Below, piece after piece: positions 1 through 6,601 of a stretch of DNA of 11,754 nucleotides (the stretch's first letter is position 1; every line of letters starts with the position of its first letter). Source of the DNA: Kiritimatiellia bacterium (lineage in GTDB: Bacteria; Verrucomicrobiota; Kiritimatiellia; RFP12; UBA1067); the NCBI GenBank assembly GCA_028701555.1, contig JAQVQN010000031.1, positions 1 to 11,754 of the forward strand, read 5' to 3'. A program made the position numbers and the translations under genes. Under the pieces are notes generated by a model. It was not told the origin of the DNA. It saw only the letters and a program-made list of their open reading frames with translations, and ran no database searches.

Positions 1-2083
1 CCATGAGGTCAAAGCTCAGGCCACTCGCTGCGCTGGGGAAAGCCCCGTCGTTCATTCCCAGCATGCAGACCACGCGCGCAGGTACGTTGCGCATAGGCTG
101 GAAACGCGAGAAGGTCACACTTCCGCTTGCGAATCGCTCGTTGCCCGGGACACCCGCCAACTGTTCCTTGAACCAGGCAAAGATCACGCTGAAAGGCAGG
201 CGCAAATCTTCGCAACCAGCATTGTCGGTGAATTGATTAAACTGCTCGAGTGTCTGACGCATCATGATCAAGCCGTAAGGAGCTTGCTCGTCCGGGCCGA
301 AAAAACGGTTGAGCATAGACTCAAGCTGCATATGCCACTCAGCGCAGCTACGGTCAGAGGCGCACATGCTGTGCAGCTTTTTAAGAGCGGCAATGAAATC
401 GGCGAGGTGTCCGACCGTACCTGCTTGACCTTCCGCGGCATGGCATGGGACGCACGGTCCGCTGGCGGTCTGCAGCGGTCCGGCGTTGCCGTTTGTGTCC
501 CACATAGCGGCACCGAAGATCAAACGGTCGAGCGCAAACTCCCACGTGTTATTGCTGATTGCGGATGCGCCATGTCGGGCGCGGAAAGAGGCATTAATGC
601 CCCAAGCGAGACCTGCCTGTTTGAGCAGCATGCTGAGGCGCGGCAGATCATCGGCGGCGAACCCGAAGCGATCGCGGATGGTTTCGTTCTCCAGCAAGCC
701 CAGAACCTCTGATGCCTTAAAGCGGCTGTTGGCGACTTTCAGCAGTGACAGGAAGGCTTTGCACTCAGCATACTCCTGCAAGAGCGATTTGTCTGCTATG
801 GTGTAGGGGACATGGCCGGGTTCGCCGATAAGTGTACGCCCGAAGACCGCGTCGATGTACGGTGCGTACAGATCGATCTTGGGGGTGTAAACGCTGATTT
901 CGCGCGGGGCGAGGTTAGGCAGTGCGCGGAAAAGGTGCAGCAACTGGTCGTGCAGCACTTCGACCTCGCGCATCGGCGAGTGGCAGGCGTGGATGGTGAT
1001 CGAGTGATCGGACGCGGCAAACCGCGCGGTTTTAGATGGTCTGGTGTTATTGCGAATATCGCGCTGAATGATGGCGAGGGCGGCTCCGGCGGTTTCGGCG
1101 TCATCGCTGAAAAGCAGATGTTCCGCCACCGAGTCGTAGGCGAGCAGCAGCGTGAATAACTCCTGCCCGCTGCGACCCAGCGAGCCGAGCAGTGGATTGG
1201 AGGGGGAGGCATAGTGTTCAGCCTGTTGGGTGCCAACCGCCTGCACTAGGGTGGCTTGGTCACGCAACTGTGCTTTGAGGCTGCGTGCGCTGCTCCACTC
1301 TTCGCGGCAAGGGTTGACTGTGAAGAAATGTATGTCGAAATCCTGAAAGGCGGCGAGGCGGAAGAGAATGTCCAGATGGGCCGGGGGCAGGGACGACACG
1401 CCGAAATAAAAGACGCGTCGTTTTTTGAGCAGAGCGTTCAGAAAGCGCGGGGGTGTTACGGCATCCGCTGTTGACTGGATGAAGCGCTGGTAAAGGCCCG
1501 AGAAATGGCGTACTGTGCCTGCGTCCATGCGGATCAGTTCGCGCCAGAGGATGCTCTGCCAATGGGCGTCAACGCCTTCCGCAGGCTGCGAGCCGTTTTC
1601 CCAGGCCGCGAGCATGTCCGGTCGGTAGGTCATGTAGCGGTCAAAAAGCTGTGCGAGGCGTCCGGCCAGTTGGTAGCGGCGCAGGGGGTCGCCCGCCACG
1701 AAAGTTTTTGCGCGCCCGAAAGACGGGTCGTGCTCGAGGCGCTGCAGTAGATGCAGGAGCCGCCAGCGCACCGTAGCTGGGTTGAAAGGCAGGGCATCTT
1801 CGCTGTTGGGCAAAGGACCGGTTGTGACTGCGCCAGACATAGGGTTGAACACATGGCGATAGATGAAGGCTCCGGGATAGGGGAAGTCGACGGACGGGCA
1901 CAACCCGTTGAGTTCGGCGATCTGCATGCTCAGCCAGCGGGCGAGCCCCTGGTTCGGCACGGTTACGGTCTCACGGAAGAAGGGGTCTGGAGCTTGCGCG
2001 GGGTCTGTCGCGGAGCGAAATAGGAGTGCCAATTCCGCCGCCAAGGTCGTCAGGTCATCGCTTAAGTACAAATGAAAACTCAT
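1..2083 (-). CDS. recC: RecC, exodeoxyribonuclease V gamma subunit (N-terminal 694 codons; 3' end outside window)
   Basis: RecC is the non-catalytic scaffold of the RecBCD helicase-nuclease. It splits the duplex and reads Chi during double-strand-break repair. The minus-strand frame is open from an ATG at 2083-2081 to the left edge, so the gene is partial at its 3' end; E. coli RecC has 1122 residues. Family-like segments, recognised from memory of E. coli RecC, are VPNQGLARWL (about 42-51), FPYPGAFIY (67-75), LFDRYMTYRPDML (147-158), a LYQRFI segment near 197, FGVSSLPPAHLDIL (227-240), VNPCREEW, NPLLGSLGR, and near the visible end PMRNVPARVVCMLGMNDGAFP followed by FDLM (to 694). No frameshift or internal stop was seen. 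No strong Shine-Dalgarno precedes the ATG; the nearest upstream ATG is out of frame. It is divergent from argF. No recB or recD lies in the window; they may sit beyond the left edge. Family assignment is confident; activity is inferred. Confidence 0.93.
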   Translation of the reverse strand, partial: MSFHLYLSDDLTTLAAELALLFRSATDPAQAPDPFFRETVTVPNQGLARWLSMQIAELNGLCPSVDFPYPGAFIYRHVFNPMSGAVTTGPLPNSEDALPFNPATVRWRLLHLLQRLEHDPSFGRAKTFVAGDPLRRYQLAGRLAQLFDRYMTYRPDMLAAWENGSQPAEGVDAHWQSILWRELIRMDAGTVRHFSGLYQRFIQSTADAVTPPRFLNALLKKRRVFYFGVSSLPPAHLDILFRLAAFQDFDIHFFTVNPCREEWSSARSLKAQLRDQATLVQAVGTQQAEHYASPSNPLLGSLGRSGQELFTLLLAYDSVAEHLLFSDDAETAGAALAIIQRDIRNNTRPSKTARFAASDHSITIHACHSPMREVEVLHDQLLHLFRALPNLAPREISVYTPKIDLYAPYIDAVFGRTLIGEPGHVPYTIADKSLLQEYAECKAFLSLLKVANSRFKASEVLGLLENETIRDRFGFAADDLPRLSMLLKQAGLAWGINASFRARHGASAISNNTWEFALDRLIFGAAMWDTNGNAGPLQTASGPCVPCHAAEGQAGTVGHLADFIAALKKLHSMCASDRSCAEWHMQLESMLNRFFGPDEQAPYGLIMMRQTLEQFNQFTDNAGCEDLRLPFSVIFAWFKEQLAGVPGNERFASGSVTFSRFQPMRNVPARVVCMLGMNDGAFPSAASGLSFDLM

Positions 2084-2135
2084 GTGGTGTCATCCGTCTG
2101 TCGGCAGCTTTTATCGAGGCCACTCAATATCTGGC

Positions 2136-2144
2136 AGTATACCA
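2136..2144 (-). promoter_or_regulatory. Candidate extended -10 promoter for recC
   Basis: On the minus strand the sequence reads TGG-TATACT, an extended -10 (TGn plus a hexamer one mismatch from TATAAT). It would start transcription near 2129, giving a leader of about 45 nt before the recC ATG. No good -35 box is visible 16-18 bp upstream, which is tolerable for an extended -10 promoter. This is motif-based only. Confidence 0.4.
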
Positions 2145-2184
2145 AACTCCTGCCCAAAGCGAATTACTTTTGGGTTAAATCTGG

Positions 2185-2213
2185 TTGTGTGGCGGGGGGC
2201 AGTAACTTATAAT
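2185..2213 (+). promoter_or_regulatory. Sigma-70-type promoter for argF-pyrB
   Basis: TTGTGT (2185-2190), a 17-bp spacer and a perfect TATAAT (2208-2213) form a good housekeeping promoter. The predicted start near 2220 leaves a leader of under 20 nt before the argF ATG at 2238. This also argues that the frame upstream of 2238 is not translated. No recognisable ARG box (paired WNTGAATWWWWATTCANW half-sites) was seen, so arginine regulation cannot be read from the sequence. Confidence 0.7.
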
Positions 2214-2224
2214 GGTGTTTTGTC

Positions 2225-2230
2225 AGGAGA
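2225..2230 (+). promoter_or_regulatory. Shine-Dalgarno site fixing the argF start
   Basis: AGGAGA ends 7 nt before the ATG at 2238. It selects this ATG over an in-frame ATG at 2082, which would add 52 residues unlike any transcarbamylase and lies upstream of the promoter. Confidence 0.8.
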
Positions 2231-2237
2231 GATAGAG

Positions 2238-3242
2238 ATGTTGAAATGTAACCCAGGTTTGTACGGGCGTTCCTTGCTGAGACTGGCCGATCTTTCAGAC
2301 GAGGAGATGATGGATGTGCTTGATCTTGCGATCACCCTGAAGGCCCGCCGGTGTGCGGGAGTGCGAGGCGACCTGCTGAAGCGGCGTCAGATCGCGCTGA
2401 TTTTTGAAAAAAGCTCCACGCGTACGCGTACAGCGGCATCAGTGGCCATACGTGACGAGGGCGGGGCGGCGGAGTACCTTTCCAAAAGCGATATTCACCT
2501 TGGCGCCAAGGAATCTGTTAAGGATACAGCCCGTGTGCTGGGCCGAACTTTTGACGGTATTCTTTACCGTGGCTTCGCGCAAAAGACTGTCGAGACGCTG
2601 GCGGAGTACGCAGGTGTGCCGGTCTGGAACGGACTCACTGACGTCTTCCATCCCACGCAGATACTGGCCGACCTGATGACCATTAAAGAGGTTTTCGGCC
2701 GTCTGAAAGGGCTTAAGCTGGCATACGTGGGCGACGGGCGCAACAATGTGGCCAACTCACTGATGATAGGTTGCGCCAAGGCGGGTCTGGATTATGTGAA
2801 CTGCACACCGCCGGAACTGTGCCCTGATACGGCTCTGGTGGCTGAGGCCCGGGAGATCGCGTGTCGCAACGGCGCTTCGGTCAGCGTAGTTCATGATCCC
2901 GTGGCTGGCGTAACAGGTGCCAATGTGGTTTATACTGATGTGTGGGTTTCAATGGGCGAAGAGGCACAGAAAGAGACCCGGCTCAAGCTTTTGCGGCCAT
3001 ATCAGGTCAACATGGAGCTGATGCGGGCCACCGGCAATGCGCAGGGCGAGCTGATCTTCCTGCATTGCCTGCCCGCTTTCCATGACCACGAGACTGTTGT
3101 GTCGTCTGAATCCGGGGCGATGGAGGTGACTGACGAGGTTTTCGAGTCGCCGCTATCCAAAGTTTTTGACGAAGCAGAGAACCGTATGCATACCATCAAG
3201 GCCTTGTATGTTTCGGCCTTGACGGAGCTATCCGCGCTGTGA
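2238..3242 (+). CDS. argF: Ornithine carbamoyltransferase
   Basis: Cytoplasmic enzyme joining carbamoyl phosphate and L-ornithine to give citrulline and phosphate, a step of arginine synthesis (or, run in reverse with an ADI pathway, arginine catabolism). The product from the ATG at 2238 is 334 residues, the usual OTC length. Visible motifs are the carbamoyl-phosphate loop FEKSSTRTR (56-64), HPTQ (138-141), the ornithine-binding SMG loop in DVWVSMGEE (234-242), and HCLPAF (276-281) with the catalytic Cys277. HCLP together with the SMG loop separates it from aspartate carbamoyltransferase. The start is chosen by the AGGAGA site and by the promoter ending at 2213. It is followed after 43 bp by pyrB on the same strand and is probably co-transcribed with it. 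No other arginine genes or arcA/arcC are in the window, so an anabolic role is the default but not proven. Confidence 0.95.
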   Translation: MLKCNPGLYGRSLLRLADLSDEEMMDVLDLAITLKARRCAGVRGDLLKRRQIALIFEKSSTRTRTAASVAIRDEGGAAEYLSKSDIHLGAKESVKDTARVLGRTFDGILYRGFAQKTVETLAEYAGVPVWNGLTDVFHPTQILADLMTIKEVFGRLKGLKLAYVGDGRNNVANSLMIGCAKAGLDYVNCTPPELCPDTALVAEAREIACRNGASVSVVHDPVAGVTGANVVYTDVWVSMGEEAQKETRLKLLRPYQVNMELMRATGNAQGELIFLHCLPAFHDHETVVSSESGAMEVTDEVFESPLSKVFDEAENRMHTIKALYVSALTELSAL

Positions 3243-3265
3243 CCACGTGTGGACGCCGTCACAGC
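3236..3265 (+). repeat. Intercistronic 8-bp inverted repeat (hairpin) between argF and pyrB
   Basis: GCTGTGAC (3236-3243) and GTCACAGC (3258-3265) are perfect reverse complements separated by 14 nt. The left arm contains the argF stop codon, and the right arm ends 9 nt before the pyrB Shine-Dalgarno (3275-3281). No U-run follows, so it is not a canonical terminator. It could stabilise mRNA, act as a weak attenuator, or bind a protein. Confidence 0.6.
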
Positions 3266-3285
3266 CTGCTGAATAAGGAGGCGCT

Positions 3286-4368
3286 ATGACAGAGCAGATC
3301 GTCGATATTCCGTGGGGTCGGTTTCAGGCTTTGTCTGCGGTCGAGAAGGTGCCTTACCTGATGCAGGATAACGGGGCCCCCTACCATACGCTTTTCGCGC
3401 AGCAGTTCAGCGCGGAGTTGTTGGATGATCTGGCTAGGCTGGCCAACAAGATCCGGGCGATAGCCAAGACTAGGGCGGGCACGGAGTTTCTCAAGACTCA
3501 GGTTTCGCACAAGCGCGCCATGCTCTACTTCTCGCAACCTAGCTCGCGCACTTTCTTGTCTTTTATGTCGGCCTGTCAGATTTTAGGTGTGCAGACCGGC
3601 GAGGTGCGCGACACATCAATTTCCTCCGAATTCAAAGGCGAGTCGCGCGAAGATTCGGTACGCACGTTCAGCTCCTACTTCGATCTGATCGTCATGCGCA
3701 CTCCGGAAAAGGGTCTGGCCGAGAACATGGCCTGGGTGTTGTCCAACTCCGAGCGCCCCATACCGATCATCAACGCCGGTTCGGGCCAGGACCAGCATCC
3801 CACCCAGGCGCTGCTGGACATCTACACCCTGTTGCGCAGTTTTGAGCGCAGCGGTGGCCTGCGCGACAAGACTGTAGTTTTTTGCGGCGACCTGCTGCGG
3901 GGGCGCACGGTGCGGTCGCTCTCCTATCTCTTAACCAATTATTCAAACATCCGCCAGATCTTTGTGGCACCGCCACAACTGCAGGTGGGCGAAGACATCG
4001 TAGCGGCGCTTAAACAGAAAAACACCGCTTTCGAAGTTACCACGGATTTCCACGCGGTGCTGCCTGAGGCTGACGCCGTTTACATGACGCGCATCCAAGA
4101 CGAGTGGGACAATGATAAGGGCGACAGTGACCGGATTGACACACGCCTTTTCAAGTTCGGCATGAGGGAGCTGGAACTGCTGCCTTCGCGCGGTATCATT
4201 ATGCACCCGCTGCCGCGTCGTGACGAGATCGCGACGGACATCGACAGCGACCCGCGCGCCATGTATTGGAGGCAGATGCGTAATGGCATGTGGATAAGGG
4301 CCGCGTTGATAGCGGTGACCTTCGGCTGCGATAAGCGGATACACGAGTATTTCCGCCACAATTATTAA
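3286..4368 (+). CDS. pyrB: Aspartate carbamoyltransferase catalytic subunit, long form
   Basis: Condenses carbamoyl phosphate with L-aspartate to give N-carbamoyl-aspartate, the committed step of pyrimidine synthesis. ATCase signatures, with E. coli equivalents in brackets, are PSSRTF at 85-90 [Ser52, Thr53, Arg54, Thr55], Ser113 and Lys117 in the FKGE loop [Ser80, Lys84], Arg138 in VMRTPEKG [Arg105], DQHPTQALLD with His171 and Gln174 [His134, Gln137], GDLLRGRTV with Arg207 [Arg167], MTRIQ with Arg269 and Gln271 [Arg229, Gln231], and HPLPRRDEIATD from 307 [Leu267 loop]. At 360 residues it is about 50 longer than E. coli PyrB; most of the excess is an N-terminal extension before the SSRT loop. 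The usual STRTR is SSRTF, a conservative Thr-to-Ser change plus Arg-to-Phe. The strong site AAGGAGG (3275-3281) sets the ATG. No pyrI is adjacent. HPLPR rather than HCLP rules out a second OTC. Confidence 0.92.
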   Translation: MTEQIVDIPWGRFQALSAVEKVPYLMQDNGAPYHTLFAQQFSAELLDDLARLANKIRAIAKTRAGTEFLKTQVSHKRAMLYFSQPSSRTFLSFMSACQILGVQTGEVRDTSISSEFKGESREDSVRTFSSYFDLIVMRTPEKGLAENMAWVLSNSERPIPIINAGSGQDQHPTQALLDIYTLLRSFERSGGLRDKTVVFCGDLLRGRTVRSLSYLLTNYSNIRQIFVAPPQLQVGEDIVAALKQKNTAFEVTTDFHAVLPEADAVYMTRIQDEWDNDKGDSDRIDTRLFKFGMRELELLPSRGIIMHPLPRRDEIATDIDSDPRAMYWRQMRNGMWIRAALIAVTFGCDKRIHEYFRHNY

Positions 4369-4392
4369 TTCGGCATAGCCTCAGAAACAATA

Positions 4393-4413
4393 AGTCAGGA
4401 GTCAGGCATCAGG
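4393..4413. repeat. Three-copy heptamer tandem repeat (AGTCAGG)
   Basis: AGTCAGG (4393-4399), AGTCAGG (4400-4406) and CATCAGG (4407-4413) repeat with a period of 7; the third copy has two mismatches. They lie in the gap between the convergent pyrB and M24 genes. A C-rich stretch with repeated AACCC units (about 4424-4445) follows. It resembles short tandemly repeated intergenic DNA. No function is assigned. Confidence 0.6.
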
Positions 4414-4423
4414 ATGCGCCTGA
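4402..4423. terminator. Possible bidirectional terminator hairpin between convergent genes
   Basis: TCAGGC (4402-4407) and GCCTGA (4418-4423) pair with a 10-nt loop. The loop can extend the stem as GCAT-CAGG-ATGC if two bases bulge out. The position between converging genes suits a terminator, but there is no clear U-run on either strand, so a factor-independent terminator is not demonstrated. Confidence 0.35.
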
Positions 4424-4464
4424 ACCTTGAACCCCTAACCCTTGGATTGCGGGTCAGATACGCA

Positions 4465-5637
4465 TTAGACATCGATCTCGATGATTTTGCCGATCGGCGC
4501 AGAGAGTAGTTCGGCATGGTCTTTACGGATGGCCACGCCGGTCTCCCAGCGGATCCCGAAGGTTTCGGTCGAGACGAAGGTGTCGACTTGGAAGGTCATG
4601 TTCTCGGCCAGCAGGTATTCTGAGCTGCTCTCCATCCAGGGTGACTCTACCTCGATCAAACCCGTGCCGTGGCAGGGTCCATACAGATAGTTTTCGTAAT
4701 AGCCGCGTTGCTTGAAAAGTTCGATATAGCGCTTGGCCACATCCGAGGCCATAACGCCAGTCTTGAGCTGGTCGTATGTCCAACGGTGAGCCTCCAGTCC
4801 GAACTCGACAACCTCGCGTTTGCGTCCGCTGAGCTTGCCCATGCTGATCGGCATGCCGATACTTGGCGAGTAGCCGCAAATCTTGGCAGAGAGGTTCAAC
4901 TGCACGATGTCGCCCTTCTGGATTTCGCGATAGGTCGAGCGCGATATGGCGTGGCAGGTGGATTTCTCGCTGAACACGTACATGGGCAAGCCCTCGTATT
5001 CGGCACCGTTCTCATAAATGGTCTTCTGGGCGATGCCCACCAGTTGCAGTTCGGTCATGCCTGGCCTGATGGCGGCGATCACCGCTTGTGTGGCCAGTTC
5101 TGTTATGCGCAGTCCTTCGCGGATGCAGGCGATCTCATTTTCGGATTTGACGCTGCGCAGGGCGACCATGATGTCGTCCGCGCGCACGATCTCGCAGCCC
5201 GGAAAGCAGGCCCGGAGACCGTCGAGTTGGATCGGGTTGCTGACCAGGTATCCGCCGACGCCGATGCGGAGTTTCGCGCCGGAAACTCCGATGGCGCGGA
5301 ACACGTCGTTAAAGGTGGCGGCCTTGAACTCGGGGTAGGCCGGGTCGGCAGACTCACGGTACTCCATGACCGTGAAGATGTCGGGGATCTTGCTGCGGTC
5401 GGCGGCGTATTTGCCGCTTTCCGGGCCGACCATCAGGGCGGCTTTGCCGGACGGGCTGATCGCCACGCCCGCTGTTTCGAACAGCGGCCAGAAGTCGCTG
5501 AAATAGCGCACGTTAGCATAATCGGCTTCAGTAGAGTTGACTACCAACACGTCCAGGCCGTGCCTTGCCGTGAGTTCAGCCGCCTTTTTGACGCGGCTCT
5601 GGTATTCGCTGTCGGGAATGCGGATCCTGTCACTCAT
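4465..5637 (-). CDS. M24 (Xaa-Pro peptidase/creatinase superfamily) protein with degenerate metal site
   Basis: The 390-residue protein has the two-domain layout of aminopeptidase P/creatinase relatives: an N-terminal creatinase-type domain (about 10-160) and a C-terminal pita-bread domain (about 165-385). Compared with E. coli PepP (Asp260, Asp271, His354, Glu383, Glu406), the first Asp is Asn248 (GDIVQLNL), the second falls in GYSPSIG and is not Asp, the His is kept as His323 (GPCHGTG), the first Glu position is Asp352 (FQVDTF), and the last Glu is kept as Glu365 (GIRWETGV). Most of the dinuclear metal site is thus altered. The 'LN' in place of 'VD' recalls metal-free creatinase, and His229 (CHAISRS) lies about where creatinase's catalytic His is. 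It may hydrolyse a non-peptide amide or guanidino compound, but no substrate is evident. The start is supported by AAGGA (5650-5646 on the minus strand). No signal peptide is seen, so it is probably cytoplasmic. It converges on pyrB and stands alone. Confidence 0.85.
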   Translation of the reverse strand: MSDRIRIPDSEYQSRVKKAAELTARHGLDVLVVNSTEADYANVRYFSDFWPLFETAGVAISPSGKAALMVGPESGKYAADRSKIPDIFTVMEYRESADPAYPEFKAATFNDVFRAIGVSGAKLRIGVGGYLVSNPIQLDGLRACFPGCEIVRADDIMVALRSVKSENEIACIREGLRITELATQAVIAAIRPGMTELQLVGIAQKTIYENGAEYEGLPMYVFSEKSTCHAISRSTYREIQKGDIVQLNLSAKICGYSPSIGMPISMGKLSGRKREVVEFGLEAHRWTYDQLKTGVMASDVAKRYIELFKQRGYYENYLYGPCHGTGLIEVESPWMESSSEYLLAENMTFQVDTFVSTETFGIRWETGVAIRKDHAELLSAPIGKIIEIDV

Positions 5638-5702
5638 TTGTTTAATCCTTGCTTTTTATGGCAGAAGTTGAAAGCACAGCTACCAATGCTTCGTATAGTT
5701 GC

Positions 5703-5731
5703 AGTATCACAAAAAAATACTATGCACACAA
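5703..5731 (-). promoter_or_regulatory. Candidate promoter for the M24 gene
   Basis: On the minus strand TTGTGT (5731-5726), 17 bp, then GATACT (5708-5703) gives a plausible sigma-70 promoter about 65 bp upstream of the ATG. The region is AT-rich, so chance matches are likely. Confidence 0.4.
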
Positions 5732-5859
5732 TAGCCATTTCTGACATAAATAGCCCTTTTTATGACATGTGCTGGTGAATCTGCAGCGCTTGAGGACATT
5801 CAGCCGTGCTTTGTATTGTCCGTGCAGACTATGGCAGGCGAAAAAAATAATTGCTGACC

Positions 5860-5888
5860 TTGACCTTATAGAGATAATCACGTAAAGT
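5860..5888 (+). promoter_or_regulatory. Candidate promoter for the CBS gene, with tandem TGACCT
   Basis: TTGACC (5860-5865), 17 bp, TAAAGT (5883-5888). An alternative is TTGCTG (5851-5856), 16 bp, GATAAT (5873-5878). Either would leave a leader of about 150 nt. Two back-to-back TGACCT units overlap the -35 region and could be a regulator site. Confidence 0.3.
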
Positions 5889-6011
5889 ACGAAACTAGTA
5901 AAGGTGGTAAAAGAAGTCCCGATTTTAACGATGTTGATTTTGGGGTTTGAGCCGCTGGCGCCTTAACTAAATTAATGTCGAATGTATGCGGTAATGCCTC
6001 TGGGCGAAACG

Positions 6012-6029
6012 TTTGTCTTTTACGACAAA
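6012..6029 (+). promoter_or_regulatory. Hairpin just upstream of the CBS gene ribosome-binding site
   Basis: TTTGTC (6012-6017) and GACAAA (6024-6029) pair around a 6-nt loop and end 3 nt before the Shine-Dalgarno AAGGAG (6033-6038). It could influence ribosome access. The stem is short and rich in A-U pairs, so it is weak. Confidence 0.35.
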
Positions 6030-6045
6030 AAAAAGGAGATGAGCA

Positions 6046-6489
6046 GTGAACACACCGATCAATCAGCTTCTTATGCAAAAAGGTGGCGCAATCGTGACGG
6101 TCTCGCCGAATGCTTCGGTTTTCGAGGCTATTCAGTTGATGGACGATAAGAACATCGGGTCGCTCCTAGTGCTCAACGCGGCCGGCAAGATCGCCGGAAT
6201 CTTTGCTGAGCGTGACTGTTTTCGCAAGGTTGTGCTGGCCGAAAAGTCGCCCAAGGAGGTGCCGGTCAAGGCGGTCATGACCAAGAAGGTAATTTATGTG
6301 TCGCCTGAAACGACGGTGGACGAGTGTATGGCGCAGATGACCAACAGTCGTATACGGCATATTCCGGTGCTGGATAACGAAGGTAAGATTCTGGGGATCA
6401 TTTCCATTGGGGACCTTGTCAAGTTCGTCGCTTGCGAGCAGGACGCGATGATCAAGAATCTTGAGAAATATATTGAGGGGTCTCTTTAA
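6046..6489 (+). CDS. Stand-alone CBS-pair (Bateman) domain protein
   Basis: A 147-residue protein made almost wholly of two CBS motifs: CBS1 about 15-65, with SVFEAIQLMDDKNIGSLLV and GIFAERD, and CBS2 about 83-130, with TVDECMAQMTNSRIRHIPV and GIISIGD. The G-h-x-x-x-x-D ends of both motifs are typical of the adenosine-nucleotide pocket of CBS pairs. Such proteins usually bind AMP, ATP or SAM and act as regulators; the ligand and partner here are unknown. There is no catalytic, membrane or DNA-binding domain. It starts with GTG at 6046, seven nt after AAGGAG; an ATG at 6039 overlaps the ribosome site and is in another frame. The hydrogenase operon begins 112 bp downstream on the same strand, so co-transcription and an energy-charge input to the hydrogenase are possible but only inferred. 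Confidence 0.9.
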   Translation: MNTPINQLLMQKGGAIVTVSPNASVFEAIQLMDDKNIGSLLVLNAAGKIAGIFAERDCFRKVVLAEKSPKEVPVKAVMTKKVIYVSPETTVDECMAQMTNSRIRHIPVLDNEGKILGIISIGDLVKFVACEQDAMIKNLEKYIEGSL

Positions 6490-6499
6490 GTGTCCGCGT

Positions 6500-6524
6500 T
6501 ATAATAGCCGTCGATTTTACGGCT
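6500..6524 (+). promoter_or_regulatory. TATAAT box and overlapping hairpin in the CBS-hydC gap
   Basis: A perfect TATAAT (6500-6505) could be a -10 for hydCBA, but no -35 lies at normal spacing (TTGAGG at 6473-6478 is 21 bp away). Directly after it AGCCGT (6506-6511) and ACGGCT (6519-6524) form a 6-bp stem with a 7-nt loop. Transcripts from the CBS gene would contain this hairpin, as an attenuator or partial terminator without a U-run. Transcripts starting at this -10 would lack most of it. Further small stems follow (GCAC-GGG-GTGC and GCCG/CGGC, within 6530-6556). Confidence 0.4.
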
Positions 6525-6590
6525 GAGGCCCTGCACGGGGTGCCGGTCTGGGCGGCTTCAGTTTTATGTTGCCCTTAATCGGGGTATTTA

Positions 6591-6596
6591 GGGAGG
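6591..6596 (+). promoter_or_regulatory. Shine-Dalgarno site fixing the hydC start
   Basis: GGGAGG ends 5 nt before ATG 6602. An in-frame ATG at 6566 would add 12 residues and translate through this site; it has no comparable ribosome site of its own. Confidence 0.75.
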
Positions 6597-6601
6597 CTCA
6601 A

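Larger units (their letters stand above)
5638..6045. other. AT-rich divergent intergenic region (408 bp)
   Basis: I see no gene here. Compared with the flanking genes it is AT-rich. It holds candidate promoters in both directions, a CATAAA/TTTATG inverted repeat (5745-5750 and 5759-5764), a tandem TGACCT-TGACCT (5855-5866), three GTAAA-type repeats (5882-5887, 5898-5903, 5907-5913), and a hairpin just before the CBS gene. No tRNA-like fold, CRISPR or insertion sequence was recognised. Confidence 0.6.

Noticed and set aside
440..454. CVPCH (haem c-type CxxCH) motif in the minus-strand translation
   Set aside because: It lies in the middle of RecC, a cytoplasmic protein without a signal peptide, in a poorly conserved linker. 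It is a chance match.
233..712. Plus-strand open frames in the first 2 kb
   Set aside because: The minus strand carries one continuous RecC reading frame across the whole region with many family motifs; the plus-strand frames are its shadows.
2082..2237. Upstream in-frame start for argF at 2082
   Set aside because: It would add 52 residues unlike OTC, overlaps the recC start region, and lies upstream of the promoter and of the AGGAGA site serving ATG 2238.
2238..4368. Recent tandem duplication of one transcarbamylase gene
   Set aside because: The two proteins carry different substrate loops (SMG and HCLP versus MTRIQ and HPLPR) and share only superfamily-level similarity, so they are ancient paralogues.
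4669..5778. A 369-codon plus-strand open frame opposite the M24 gene
   Set aside because: It is antisense to a clear M24 protein, has no ribosome site or family resemblance, and is explained by codon bias in a GC-rich gene.
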